Positions 9,395-17,465 of a stretch of 64,000 nucleotides of DNA are shown one piece after another; positions within the stretch are counted from its first letter, which is position 1; every line of letters begins with the position of its first letter. The notes under the pieces are model-generated. The model saw nothing but the letters and a program-made list of their open reading frames with translations, was not told where the DNA came from and ran no database searches. The DNA comes from Sphingomonadales bacterium UBA2683 (GTDB taxonomy: Bacteria; Pseudomonadota; Alphaproteobacteria; Sphingomonadales; Sphingomonadaceae). The translations under genes and the position numbers were made by a program. The stretch covers positions 186,001 to 250,000 of the forward strand of contig DELZ01000003.1 in NCBI GenBank assembly GCA_002354635.1. The letters run 5' to 3'.

Positions 9395-10500
9395 ATGCTG
9401 CGAAGCGGGAAACGATTGTCGTCAAGGTCGGGTCTGCCCTGCTTGTCGGCGAGGACGGACAGGCGCGCCGGTCATGGCTGAAAACGCTGGTCGCGGACAT
9501 CGCCAAACGCCATCAGGCGGGCGACAATGTCATCATCGTTTCATCGGGATCGATTGCCCTCGGCGCGCGCAAGCTGGGACTGGAAAATGGCGGTCGCGCC
9601 AGCCTGGCTGACGCCCAGGCAGCTGCCTCGGTCGGCCAGATTGGATTGAGCAGCCTGTGGTCGGAACTTCTCGCCGAGCACCAGATTACTGCCGCGCAGA
9701 TGCTGCTCACGCTCGATGATCTGGAAGACCGCAAACGCTATCTTAATGCGACCGCCACGCTCGAGAAACTGCTCGAACATCGCGCCATCGCGGTGATCAA
9801 CGAAAATGACAGCGTCGCCACCGACGAAATCCGCTTTGGTGACAACGACCGGCTCGCTGCGCGGGTGGCCCAGGCAGCGGGTGCCGATCGGGTGCTGCTG
9901 CTTTCCGATATCGACGGCCTCTATGACCGCAGACCGGACAGCGAAACCAACGGACAATTTATCGGCCTGGTGGAAACCGTCGATGACTCGATCATGGCGA
10001 TGGCCGACGGCAGCTCGTCGTCCGGACTGGGATCTGGCGGCATGACGTCAAAACTGGAAGCAGCAAAAATTGCCAATCTTGCCGGTATTGAGTTGTCGAT
10101 CATCTCGGGACGCGAAGAGCATCCCCTGGAACGCTATGCGCTGACCAATGTCGGCACCCTGTTCAAGGCCGGCGATGGCGCCAATGCCCGCAAGGCCTGG
10201 CTCGGCGGACGACTGACCTCGGCGGGAACGATCACCATTGATGACGGTGCGGCAGCGGCCCTGCAATCGGGCGGCAGCCTGCTGGCAGCGGGAATCATCA
10301 CAATCGACGGACAATTTGAGCGCAGCGATGTGGTCGAGATCAAGGACGAGAGCGGACTGACGATCGCGCGCGGCCTCGCAGAATATGACGCACTCGATTG
10401 CGCCCGGATCATCGGCCACCGCAGCTCGGAGCTCGAAGCGCTGCTCGGCTATGCCCCGCGCAGTGCCGTCGTCCACCGCAACCAGATGGTGCTGGTGTAA
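9391..10500 (+). CDS. proB: Glutamate 5-kinase
   Basis: Phosphorylates glutamate to glutamyl 5-phosphate, the first step of proline synthesis, in the cytoplasm. 369 residues: an N-terminal amino acid kinase domain (VVKVGSALL, SSGSIALGARKLG, NENDSV) and a C-terminal PUA domain from about residue 280. GTG 9391 sits in the GTGA overlap with the obgE stop and is preferred over a TTG at 9379. The next gene on the same strand starts 5 bases after the stop. Confidence 0.96.
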   Translation: MNAAKRETIVVKVGSALLVGEDGQARRSWLKTLVADIAKRHQAGDNVIIVSSGSIALGARKLGLENGGRASLADAQAAASVGQIGLSSLWSELLAEHQITAAQMLLTLDDLEDRKRYLNATATLEKLLEHRAIAVINENDSVATDEIRFGDNDRLAARVAQAAGADRVLLLSDIDGLYDRRPDSETNGQFIGLVETVDDSIMAMADGSSSSGLGSGGMTSKLEAAKIANLAGIELSIISGREEHPLERYALTNVGTLFKAGDGANARKAWLGGRLTSAGTITIDDGAAAALQSGGSLLAAGIITIDGQFERSDVVEIKDESGLTIARGLAEYDALDCARIIGHRSSELEALLGYAPRSAVVHRNQMVLV

Positions 10501-10505
10501 AGATC

Positions 10506-11438
10506 ATGACCGGGGCCGCACGCAAAACCGTCGCGATCACCGGCGCTACCGGCTTTGTCGGTGCACGGATGCTCGATCTGATGGTTCGGGAAGGATATGA
10601 TGCCCGCGCGCTGACCCGACGCAAACAGGATGCCCGTCCCGGTGTTGAATGGGTGCGCGGTGCGCTGGACGATCAGAACAGTCTTGCTCGATTATGTACC
10701 GGAGCGGATATGGTTCTCCATATCGCGGGGGTGGTGAATGCTCCCGATCGCGCCGGGTTCGAATCCGGCAATGTCGCGGGAACGCTAGCCGTCGTCGAGG
10801 CCGCCAAACGGGCTGGCGCAAAGCGCTTCATTCACGTCTCGTCGCTGGCAGCGACCCAGCCGCAGCTGTCGATCTACGGCGAGACCAAGGCCAAGGCCGA
10901 GAAAATTGTCGCGACCAGCGGGCTCGACTGGACGATCATCCGTCCGCCTGCCGTCTATGGGCCGGGCGACGGCGAATTTCTGGATCTGTTCAAGATGGCC
11001 CGGCTGGGCTTCGTCACCATGCCGCCCGATGCCGACGGCCGGCTGTCGGTCATCCACGTCGAGGACCTATGCCGCGCGTTGCTCGCGCTCTTGCCCGAAC
11101 AGGAAGAGCTGACGGCCCGGATTTTCGAGGTCGATGACGGCAAGCCGGGCGGCTGGACACAGGCCGGTTTTGCCAGGGCGATCGGCAGCGCGATCGGCAA
11201 GCGCGTAGCTGCGGTGGGCATGCCCAAGATGCTGCTGCGGCTCGGTGCCAGGGTTGATCGTCTGGTGCGCCGCGGCAAGGCCAAGCTAACCGCAGACCGG
11301 GTCAATTATTTCTGCCACGACGACTGGACGATCGATCCGCAAAAACGTCTGCCGGCCCGGCTGTGGCAACCCCGGATCGAAACATGTCAGGGTCTCGAGG
11401 ATACCGCGAACTGGTATCGCCAGAATGACTGGATGTGA
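10506..11438 (+). CDS. NAD(P)-dependent epimerase/dehydratase family protein, candidate ceramide reductase
   Basis: A 310-residue extended SDR. The Rossmann motif is GATGFVGARM, with HVSS and the active-site YGETK (YxxxK) around residue 120. The start ATG 10506 lies 5 bases after the proB stop; the frame is open further upstream inside proB, but that stretch is a shadow. In Caulobacter, a protein of this class encoded beside serine palmitoyltransferase and its ACP (CerR) reduces the 3-keto group during ceramide synthesis. Here the acp-spt pair starts about 0.7 kb downstream, so the same role is likely. Converges on the Pycsar-like gene with 6 bases between stops. Confidence 0.8.
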   Translation: MTGAARKTVAITGATGFVGARMLDLMVREGYDARALTRRKQDARPGVEWVRGALDDQNSLARLCTGADMVLHIAGVVNAPDRAGFESGNVAGTLAVVEAAKRAGAKRFIHVSSLAATQPQLSIYGETKAKAEKIVATSGLDWTIIRPPAVYGPGDGEFLDLFKMARLGFVTMPPDADGRLSVIHVEDLCRALLALLPEQEELTARIFEVDDGKPGGWTQAGFARAIGSAIGKRVAAVGMPKMLLRLGARVDRLVRRGKAKLTADRVNYFCHDDWTIDPQKRLPARLWQPRIETCQGLEDTANWYRQNDWM

Positions 11439-11444
11439 TGGATC

Positions 11445-11963
11445 TCAGAGGATCGACCCGGTGAACTGTTCGTAAACATAGGTGATGATGGTCAGCGTCA
11501 GGCCGGCGAGAAATACCCGGTAAGCCCAGCCGAGAAATCGGTATTTCTTGCGTCCAAGCAGGGTTCCCATCTGGTAAATGTCGCGCAGCATTGCACGGTA
11601 TACCGCTTCCTGGCTCTGGAACTCCTCACTCAGCAGTTGCTCGATGAATTCCTCTTCCGAAAAACTGCTGAACCCGCCGAAAAAAAGCATATTGGTTGGT
11701 CCGTCCCTGCGGGGTGCGAAAGAGGGCATCACCGCGATGGCTGCCAGCCCGGCAGAAGCAAAGGCAGCGATCGCCAGGATCAGCAGTGGCAGCGACATAT
11801 TTCCGGTCTGGCTCTGTCCGATAGCGAGGGTAAATACGATGAAAGTCGCGCCGATCAGCATATTCGCCTTGTGGTCGGCCATCATGCTCAGCTGGACATG
11901 ATGTTGCTGGGTCGTCCGCAGCGCATAAACCGCATCATCCGGCCATTTTCTGTCTTCTGCCAT
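11445..11963 (-). CDS. Pycsar effector (PycTM)-domain-like membrane protein
   Basis: A 172-residue integral membrane protein. An N-terminal helix RTTQQHHVQLSMMADHKA runs into a first membrane segment, followed by a second segment (LPLLILAIAAFASAGLAAIAV); a cytoplasmic helical middle and a third segment near the C-terminus follow. The HxxLSxxADxKAxxLI pattern is the hallmark of the PycTM/DUF5706 family, whose studied members are membrane effectors gated by cyclic UMP or CMP in Pycsar phage defence. No nucleotide cyclase is visible in the window. ATG 11963 has GGGGGA upstream and is preferred over the open frame to 11996. Divergent from acp; a housekeeping role tied to the envelope is possible. 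Confidence 0.72.
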   Translation of the reverse strand: MAEDRKWPDDAVYALRTTQQHHVQLSMMADHKANMLIGATFIVFTLAIGQSQTGNMSLPLLILAIAAFASAGLAAIAVMPSFAPRRDGPTNMLFFGGFSSFSEEEFIEQLLSEEFQSQEAVYRAMLRDIYQMGTLLGRKKYRFLGWAYRVFLAGLTLTIITYVYEQFTGSIL

Positions 11964-12116
11964 ATGTTTTCCCCCAAGGTCTTCAGAAAGTGACACAATC
12001 GACGCAATTGGGCAAGCTGATGCCGCTTTTGCGCCTTATTCGCTTGCCAATGGGGCGCATCCGTTGGCAAAGGTCAGACAAGGCATTTTTGCCAGTGACA
12101 CGAGGAAAGCAGATAT

Positions 12117-12362
12117 ATGGCAAATCGCGAAGAAATCATGGCCAAGGTCAGCGAACTGATCGGCCCCTTCAACAACAAGGGCGTCGATCTGTCGGCCTCC
12201 ACGACCTTCCAGGGAGATCTCGAATGGGACAGCCTGACAGTCATGGACTTTGTCGCCGCCGTCGAAGATGAATTTGACATCATCATCACCATGAACATGC
12301 AAGCCGAGATCGAAACCGTCGGCCAGCTCGCCGATGCCGTTGCAAAGTTGATGGACAGCTAA
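12117..12362 (+). CDS. Acyl carrier protein, sphingolipid-type
   Basis: An 81-residue acidic ACP. The phosphopantetheine attachment serine is in WDSLTVMDF near residue 41, and an acidic helix VEDEF follows. GAGGAAAG lies 9 bases upstream of ATG 12117. It is directly upstream of serine palmitoyltransferase on the same strand with a 90-base gap that holds an inverted repeat. A dedicated ACP encoded next to spt is known in Sphingomonas and Caulobacter, where it delivers the acyl group for long-chain base synthesis. Probably distinct from the fatty acid synthesis AcpP encoded elsewhere. Confidence 0.92.
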   Translation: MANREEIMAKVSELIGPFNNKGVDLSASTTFQGDLEWDSLTVMDFVAAVEDEFDIIITMNMQAEIETVGQLADAVAKLMDS

Positions 12363-12371
12363 AGCCCAGCA

Positions 12372-12444
12372 CCCGTTCGCCCTGAGCACGTCAAAGGGTC
12401 GCACGAGCGGGTGGTTCATACTCCGGCAGGCTCAGCACGAACGG
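12372..12444. repeat. REP-like family B inverted pair in the acp-spt gap
   Basis: Left half 12372-12399 (CCGTTCGCCCTGAGC...) and right half 12425-12444 (GCAGGCTCAGCACGAACGG) are inverted copies of the family B core seen again at 45.6, 58.0 and 58.4 kb. The copies are decayed. The pair can form a hairpin in the acp-spt transcript just upstream of the spt start at 12453, where it could affect mRNA processing or partial termination. Confidence 0.7.
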
Positions 12445-12452
12445 AAGTAAAA

Positions 12453-13661
12453 ATGACCGATCTACTCAGTAAATTTGATCCTCTTATCCAGGAACGGGAG
12501 AATCTCCTTGCCACCGGCGTCAAGGACCCGTTCTCACTGGTTATGGAGGAAGTACTCTCCCCGACCGTCGCCGTCTGCAACGGCAAGGAAACGATTCTCC
12601 TCGGCACCTATAATTATATGGGTATGACCTTTGACGACGATGTGCGTCAGGCCGGCCTGAAAGCGCTGGCAGAATTCGGTTCCGGCACCACCGGCAGCCG
12701 CGTGCTCAATGGCACATACAGCCTGCACCGCGATTGCGAGGATGCGCTCAAGGAATTTTATGCGATGGACCATGCGATGGTCTTTTCCACCGGCTACCAG
12801 GCGAATCTGGGAATCATTTCCACGCTGGCCGGCAAGGGCGACTATGTCATTCTCGATATCGACAGCCATGCCTCCATCTATGACGGTTGCGCGATGGGCA
12901 ATGCCGAGATTGTCGCCTTCCGCCACAATGATGTCGAAGCGCTGGAAAAAAGGCTGAAACGCCTGCCGCCCGAGGCCGGCAAGCTGGTCGTGCTTGAAGG
13001 CGTCTATTCGATGCTCGGCGATGTCGCCCCGCTCAAGGAAATGGTGCGGATATGCAAAGAAAACGGCGCCATGGTGCTTGTCGACGAAGCGCATAGCATG
13101 GGCTTTATCGGAGAGAATGGCCGCGGCGTTTGCGAAGAACAGGGCGTGATTGACGATGTCGACTTCATCATCGGCACGTTCAGCAAGAGCGTCGGCACAG
13201 TCGGTGGCTTCTGCGTTTCCAACCATCCGAAATTCGAGATTTTGCGGCTGGTCTGCCGCCCCTATGTGTTCACCGCCAGCCTGCCGCCCAGCGTCATGGC
13301 CACTGCGAGCACCTCGATCCGCAAGCTGATGCACAGCGGCAACAAGCGTGCCCATCTTTGGGAGAACAGCAAGAAGCTGCACAAAGGCCTGCGCGATCTC
13401 GGCTTTACGCTCGGCACTCCGGAGGCGCAAAGCGCGATCATCGCGGTGATCATGCCCGATCTCGAAAAAGGCGCGATGATGTGGCAGGCTTTGCTCGCCG
13501 AAGGGCTTTATGTGAATCTCGCCAGACCGCCAGCAACTCCGGCGAATATGACCCTGCTGCGATGCTCGCTTTGTGCGGAACATACCAGCGAACAGGTCGA
13601 CCAGATTCTGGGGATGTTCGAGGCAGCTGGCAAGGCAGTGGGGGCAATCCAGCTGAAATGA
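12453..13661 (+). CDS. spt: Serine palmitoyltransferase (alpha-oxoamine synthase family)
   Basis: Condenses serine with an acyl thioester to give 3-ketosphinganine, the committed step of sphingolipid synthesis; PLP-dependent and cytoplasmic. 402 residues. The motifs are VDEAHSMGFIGENGRG (PLP-contacting Asp and His) and GTFSKSVGTVGGF with the Schiff-base lysine near residue 245. The length and the ATG at 12453 match the soluble bacterial enzyme; the open frame upstream (12411) is only repeat sequence. The partner ACP precedes it and the crotonase gene overlaps its stop by ATGA. KBL and HemA are paralogues, but the ACP and the ceramide-type neighbours favour SPT. Confidence 0.9.
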   Translation: MTDLLSKFDPLIQERENLLATGVKDPFSLVMEEVLSPTVAVCNGKETILLGTYNYMGMTFDDDVRQAGLKALAEFGSGTTGSRVLNGTYSLHRDCEDALKEFYAMDHAMVFSTGYQANLGIISTLAGKGDYVILDIDSHASIYDGCAMGNAEIVAFRHNDVEALEKRLKRLPPEAGKLVVLEGVYSMLGDVAPLKEMVRICKENGAMVLVDEAHSMGFIGENGRGVCEEQGVIDDVDFIIGTFSKSVGTVGGFCVSNHPKFEILRLVCRPYVFTASLPPSVMATASTSIRKLMHSGNKRAHLWENSKKLHKGLRDLGFTLGTPEAQSAIIAVIMPDLEKGAMMWQALLAEGLYVNLARPPATPANMTLLRCSLCAEHTSEQVDQILGMFEAAGKAVGAIQLK

Positions 13662-14452
13662 CCAATCCCCTCCTCATCGAACAACGCGGTGCCATCGAGA
13701 TTCTGACTCTCAATCGCCCGGAAAAGCTAAACACGATGAACGAGGACATGATCTTTGCGCTGCAGGATTATTTTCGCGGGCTGCAAAAGCGGCTTGACGT
13801 GCGTGTGGTTCTCTTCCGCGCCGAAGGCCGCGCCTTTTGCGCCGGTCTCGATATCGGCGGCTGGAAAAATGACGGATCGCGGGGACAGGTCCAGCATGTG
13901 TGGAACACCCAGCGGTCGATCGCCACGGTTATGCAGCTTATGCGGCAATGTCCGCAACCGGTTATCGCGCTGGCGCAAGGGGCGGCCTGCGGCGGCGGCT
14001 TCTCGCTGCTGCTTGCCAGCGATGTCCGCTTCGGTGCGCCCAGCCTGAAAATGAATGCCGCCTATATCAAGATCGGCCTCGGCGGCTGCGACATGGGTTC
14101 GAGTTATTTTCTCCCCCGCATGGTCGGTGCTTCGATCGCTTCGGAACTCATCCTGACCGGACGTTTCATCCATGCCGAGCGGGCGGAAAAATATGGCCTG
14201 ATCAGCGAAGTCGTGGACGAGGACAAGCTGCTCGCGACGGGCCTGTCGCTGGCTGGAGAAATGCTCGACACCGCCCCCATGGGTCTGCGCCTGTCGAAGG
14301 ACGCATTGAACCGCAATATCGATGCGCAGAGCTTCGAAGCCGCGCTTGCCATCGAAGACCGGCAACAGGTGATGCTGTCGATGACCGAGGATAGCCGGGA
14401 AGCGGCCAAGGCATTTTTCGCGAAGAGAAAGCCGGATTACAAGGATCGGTAG
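13658..14452 (+). CDS. Enoyl-CoA hydratase/isomerase (crotonase) family protein
   Basis: A 264-residue crotonase-fold protein. The oxyanion-hole segments are FCAGLDIGG and AQGAACGGGFSLLLASD. The usual hydratase glutamate in a PEI-type motif is not apparent (AAYIKIGLGG), while GCDMGSSYFLPR resembles the Asp-containing segment of dienoyl-CoA isomerases. Isomerase or another crotonase chemistry is therefore as likely as hydration. The start ATG overlaps the spt stop (ATGA), so translation is probably coupled to spt. The frame is open far upstream inside spt, but that is a shadow. The coupling suggests a role in supplying or editing the acyl chain for sphingolipids. Confidence 0.85.
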   Translation: MTNPLLIEQRGAIEILTLNRPEKLNTMNEDMIFALQDYFRGLQKRLDVRVVLFRAEGRAFCAGLDIGGWKNDGSRGQVQHVWNTQRSIATVMQLMRQCPQPVIALAQGAACGGGFSLLLASDVRFGAPSLKMNAAYIKIGLGGCDMGSSYFLPRMVGASIASELILTGRFIHAERAEKYGLISEVVDEDKLLATGLSLAGEMLDTAPMGLRLSKDALNRNIDAQSFEAALAIEDRQQVMLSMTEDSREAAKAFFAKRKPDYKDR

Positions 14453-14494
14453 ACTGTTGTCTTCCTGAAACAAGGACGGGACAATCCATCGGCT

Positions 14495-14890
14495 CTATCG
14501 CGCGCGGTGCTCGGTGCCTTCTCCCGCCGTGATGAAAACGGCCATTGCCGAGCCTTCCACATCCGCGGTATGCCACACACCCGGCGCGTTAATCACATAT
14601 TCGCCCGCCGATAGGGTTGTGCTTTGAAGAATGCCATCCGTCATTTCCTGAATCAGGGTGAGTTCGCCTTCGGTGCACAAGACCACTTCCGCACCCTTGG
14701 GATGCATTTCCCAGACATCCCAGCTCTCGGTGAATCTGTACATTGAGACCAGCCGGCCTTCGGTCCCGTCATCGCCATGGCGCACGCCATATTCTGCATA
14801 CCACTCCATTCCGCCGGTCATTTGGGGTTGGACCTCTGCGGTTGCCCCCAGCCCCAGATGGATCGGATTGATTTCAAGCCTGTTTGGCAT
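14495..14890 (-). CDS. Cupin-domain protein
   Basis: A 131-residue single-domain cupin: a beta-rich sequence with EMHPKGAEVVLCTEGE (first cupin motif) and SAGEYVINAPGVWHT (second motif, with the metal-binding His). ATG 14890 follows a strong AAGGAGGAGG at about 14896-14905, which fixes the start; the longer open frame is unsupported. It is 26 bases downstream of the nucleotidyltransferase-fold gene on the same strand and likely cotranscribed with it and the lipid kinase. Substrate unknown; a sensor or sugar-modifying role in the lipid pathway is possible. Confidence 0.8.
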   Translation of the reverse strand: MPNRLEINPIHLGLGATAEVQPQMTGGMEWYAEYGVRHGDDGTEGRLVSMYRFTESWDVWEMHPKGAEVVLCTEGELTLIQEMTDGILQSTTLSAGEYVINAPGVWHTADVEGSAMAVFITAGEGTEHRAR

Positions 14891-14916
14891 ATTCCTCCTC
14901 CTTTCAGGCACTGATA

Positions 14917-15834
14917 CTATTTGATGGCCCCGCCCCTGATCAACCGCGGCAGCATCACCAGCGCACCCAGGATCGGCCATTTGCGCTGCCACGGCCTGAT
15001 AACATAATCGGTCCCGGCATGGCGATTGATCTTCCAGGCGAGATAATCAATGCCGCCAGCATAGGTGGCGGAGGCCTTGGCCAGCCTCGCCAGCGTCAGC
15101 ATCTTGCCGTTGCGCCGCAATTGCCGCCATCTTTTTTCGACCGCATCGCGCGAGGCGATGATTTTCAGCTCCTTGCCCCGGTCCTTGTCCCGTGCTGCAA
15201 TAGCCGCAACGACGGCCGGTCCAAATCGCGCATAGCGTTCGGGATCGGCATCCACGACCGAAGCCGAACGGTCCTTACGTTCGGCGCGCAATTCCGCCCC
15301 GTAGGTCAACTCAAAGCCGCGTTTCCAGAGATCCGATATCGAATATTCGGTATCAATGCCCATCATCGGAAAGGTCATGTCAAACAGGGTGACCGGCGCA
15401 CCGGCAATCGCCTCGACCGCCTGTTCCTGCGCGGCTTCATCCGCCTGCCAGACCAGCCGCGACGGTTGCGCAAACCGCGCCCAGACACTGACTGCACTGG
15501 CCGTGATCCGGTTCAGCCTGTGAAAATCCTGCTCGCTCAGCACGGCCACCTTGGCGACCAGTCCGTCATGTTCTGCCGGGAATACATTGGGCGGCAGCCG
15601 CTTGTTCGCACCGACAAGCCAGCTTTTGCCATAGGCTGCCTCGTAACTGGAGACGATCAGGTAGAAATCGAGCATCTGCCCGTCGAGTTCGGTGCTGCGC
15701 AGGCACGAGCCATAGAACAGCACCACCCGCGATGCCGCTCCATATTGCGCGGCAATCGACGTGGCAAAAGCCGCGACTCGCGGGTCAACGGACTGCGCCA
15801 GCTCCCGCTTTATCAATGATTTGAGTTCGCTCAC
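14917..15834 (-). CDS. Nucleotidyltransferase-fold protein of the sphingolipid locus
   Basis: A 305-residue protein. Its N-terminal third shows a polymerase-beta-type nucleotidyltransferase core: VVLFYGSCLRSTELDG then MLDFYLIV. The GS motif is intact, but the expected hDh[D/E]h reads LDFYL, so the second metal-binding carboxylate is replaced by Tyr. The C-terminal half is basic (KRWRQLRR, RPWQRKWP) and may contact membrane. GTG start at 15834. It lies 14 bases after the lipid kinase stop. In Caulobacter, genes beside spt convert ceramide to anionic ceramide phosphoglycerate, one of them a ceramide kinase; a nucleotidyltransferase beside a lipid kinase beside spt suggests an equivalent head-group module (inference). 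Confidence 0.65.
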   Translation of the reverse strand: MSELKSLIKRELAQSVDPRVAAFATSIAAQYGAASRVVLFYGSCLRSTELDGQMLDFYLIVSSYEAAYGKSWLVGANKRLPPNVFPAEHDGLVAKVAVLSEQDFHRLNRITASAVSVWARFAQPSRLVWQADEAAQEQAVEAIAGAPVTLFDMTFPMMGIDTEYSISDLWKRGFELTYGAELRAERKDRSASVVDADPERYARFGPAVVAAIAARDKDRGKELKIIASRDAVEKRWRQLRRNGKMLTLARLAKASATYAGGIDYLAWKINRHAGTDYVIRPWQRKWPILGALVMLPRLIRGGAIK

Positions 15835-15848
15835 GCGAAAGCCTTAGC

Positions 15849-16823
15849 TCAAGCGGCCAGCCGAAGGAAGGACACGGCCTTGGTCGATTTCAATACGATC
15901 GGCTGCCCGGGCTGGGCACAGAATAATTCGCCGTCCATCAGCACGTTGCTGCCTTCGCCCTCGATCCGGATCGTGTCGCCTCGTTCCAGATGGATGCCCT
16001 TCTGCACATTTTTCCCCAGCCGGCCAAATATGACCGACAGCAGAAAGCGCACAATCGCTCCGGCCCGCTGATCAATGGCCAGAAACTGCATCCGGCCAAT
16101 CGCATTCTTGTTCCGCATCGACCGCTTCATCAAAAGCAAGCGCTCCAGCGTGGTAACGATCAGCACTGCAAAATTGCCCTGGAACTGGCCATCGCGGATC
16201 AGCGATATCTTGATCGGCTGAGAACGGTTAGGCAGAAACTTACCCCGGATTCCGAACAGGACCGAAGCGAGCGCGGCAAACACCGTCAGCACATGTGCCG
16301 CGGCATTGGGCAATCCGAGCGGGTAGATTTTGTGACGGCAATAGAGAATGAACTCCGACAGGCCGGCGCCGCCCAGAAACATGCCGAGCACAACCTTGCT
16401 GTCCTTGCTGCCATCGGACAGCGCGATCAGTTCCCGCAACACCAGATGTTCGTGCAAATCATGCTTGGCCAGTTCGACAATTCGTTCCAGCGCCTTGAGC
16501 GGATTGCCTTCGGCGCCTAGGTCGAGCGCGATCAGATTGGTCTTGCCGTTGGGCAACACGGCAACCGGCGGCGGGCTGTCCCCGAAATGGCCACCTTGAT
16601 ATAATTCGGTCAGCGCGGCCTGCACAGTTCCGTCACCGCCGTTGATTACCAGCACTTTCGGCTTCACCCGGGCAATGGTTTCCAGTGCCTTGGCAATTTC
16701 ATCGACATGATCCACTTCATAGTGGAAAACATCGCTGTTTTTTACGCAATAAGACCGCACTTCTGGCAAAATCGCCCGATTTCCGGTTGAGTTCGGATTG
16801 GAAAGAAGTGCGACATTTGCCAT
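15849..16823 (-). CDS. Diacylglycerol/sphingoid lipid kinase family protein, candidate ceramide kinase
   Basis: A 324-residue lipid kinase (DAGK catalytic/LCB5 type). The ATP-binding motif is NGGDGTVQAAL near residue 60, with VLPNGKTNLIA where the family has PxGTxN. The start SNPNSTGN matches the family N-terminus NPxSG. No signal peptide; probably peripheral to the inner membrane. The direction and spacing suggest an operon with the nucleotidyltransferase-fold and cupin genes, opposite to acp-spt. The closest functional parallel is the bacterial ceramide kinase encoded beside spt in Caulobacter; YegS-like phospholipid kinases are the alternative. Confidence 0.78.
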   Translation of the reverse strand: MANVALLSNPNSTGNRAILPEVRSYCVKNSDVFHYEVDHVDEIAKALETIARVKPKVLVINGGDGTVQAALTELYQGGHFGDSPPPVAVLPNGKTNLIALDLGAEGNPLKALERIVELAKHDLHEHLVLRELIALSDGSKDSKVVLGMFLGGAGLSEFILYCRHKIYPLGLPNAAAHVLTVFAALASVLFGIRGKFLPNRSQPIKISLIRDGQFQGNFAVLIVTTLERLLLMKRSMRNKNAIGRMQFLAIDQRAGAIVRFLLSVIFGRLGKNVQKGIHLERGDTIRIEGEGSNVLMDGELFCAQPGQPIVLKSTKAVSFLRLAA

Positions 16824-16858
16824 AAATTAGCCCCAAATTATGCAGTGCACATGAAGCA

Positions 16859-17341
16859 TCACATATATTTCATATTGATGCTGATGGTTTTGACCTCATT
16901 GCCGATTGCAAATTTGGTTTTCTTGTAACTTGGCTTGCCAAGGTTGAAGATGCTGATGCTCGGGTTGTTGGACATGCCGCCGCCGTCGCTGGTGATATCG
17001 GTTTTGCCGTTCCCGTTCAGGTCATGGCGCACGGCAATCGCATATTCGCCCGCCTTGCTGAACGGCAGGCAGAAGGTCATGCTCTTGGCGGTCACAGGGA
17101 CTTCGATGCGGCTCAGCCATGCACCGCTTTTGAGCCATTCGTCCTTGGTGCCGCGGTAGCTTTGGACCCGCACCTTTCCGGTCGTTTCTTTCAGGCCGTC
17201 GATTTCCACCTTCACAGCGGGGCCATTGCCCGTCCGGCACGGGCGCATATCATTGGGTATCTCCCGGCCACCGGCAAAAGCCGGGGCAGAGGCAAGCAAA
17301 AGGGTGGTCGACAATGCGATGGAAGCCGCAAATTTCAACAT
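16859..17341 (-). CDS. DUF2141-family periplasmic protein
   Basis: 160 residues with a clear signal peptide (MLKFAASIALSTTLLLASAPAFA, cut after AFA) and a beta-sandwich domain. The DUF2141 pattern is seen in VKVEIDGLKETTGKVRVQ and in YAIAVRHDLNGNGKTD, with its calcium-binding-like DxNxN stretch. Function unknown; family members often lie beside lipid or carotenoid genes. It is 35 bases upstream of the lipid kinase and divergent from lptF. Confidence 0.75.
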   Translation of the reverse strand: MLKFAASIALSTTLLLASAPAFAGGREIPNDMRPCRTGNGPAVKVEIDGLKETTGKVRVQSYRGTKDEWLKSGAWLSRIEVPVTAKSMTFCLPFSKAGEYAIAVRHDLNGNGKTDITSDGGGMSNNPSISIFNLGKPSYKKTKFAIGNEVKTISINMKYM

Positions 17342-17465
17342 GACGAAGTTACTCCTAGTCGTTATACCCGCGTCAACACTCCGACACGGTCAAGAATCAG
17401 CCCCCGATCCGCTTTCGTTATGGATTTGATTTGCGGCGAAAACATGGTGAGAGGGAGACAACAAG

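Noticed and set aside
10756..10766. GGTTCGAATCC, a tRNA T-loop-like string
   Set aside because: It lies inside the coding frame of the epimerase (residues GFESGN) and no acceptor or anticodon stems pair around it.
14917..15834. Nucleotidyltransferase-fold protein as a CD-NTase of a CBASS-like system with the Pycsar-like effector
   Set aside because: It lacks the second metal-binding acid, is in operon with a lipid kinase, and has no Cap-type partners; a lipid role fits better.
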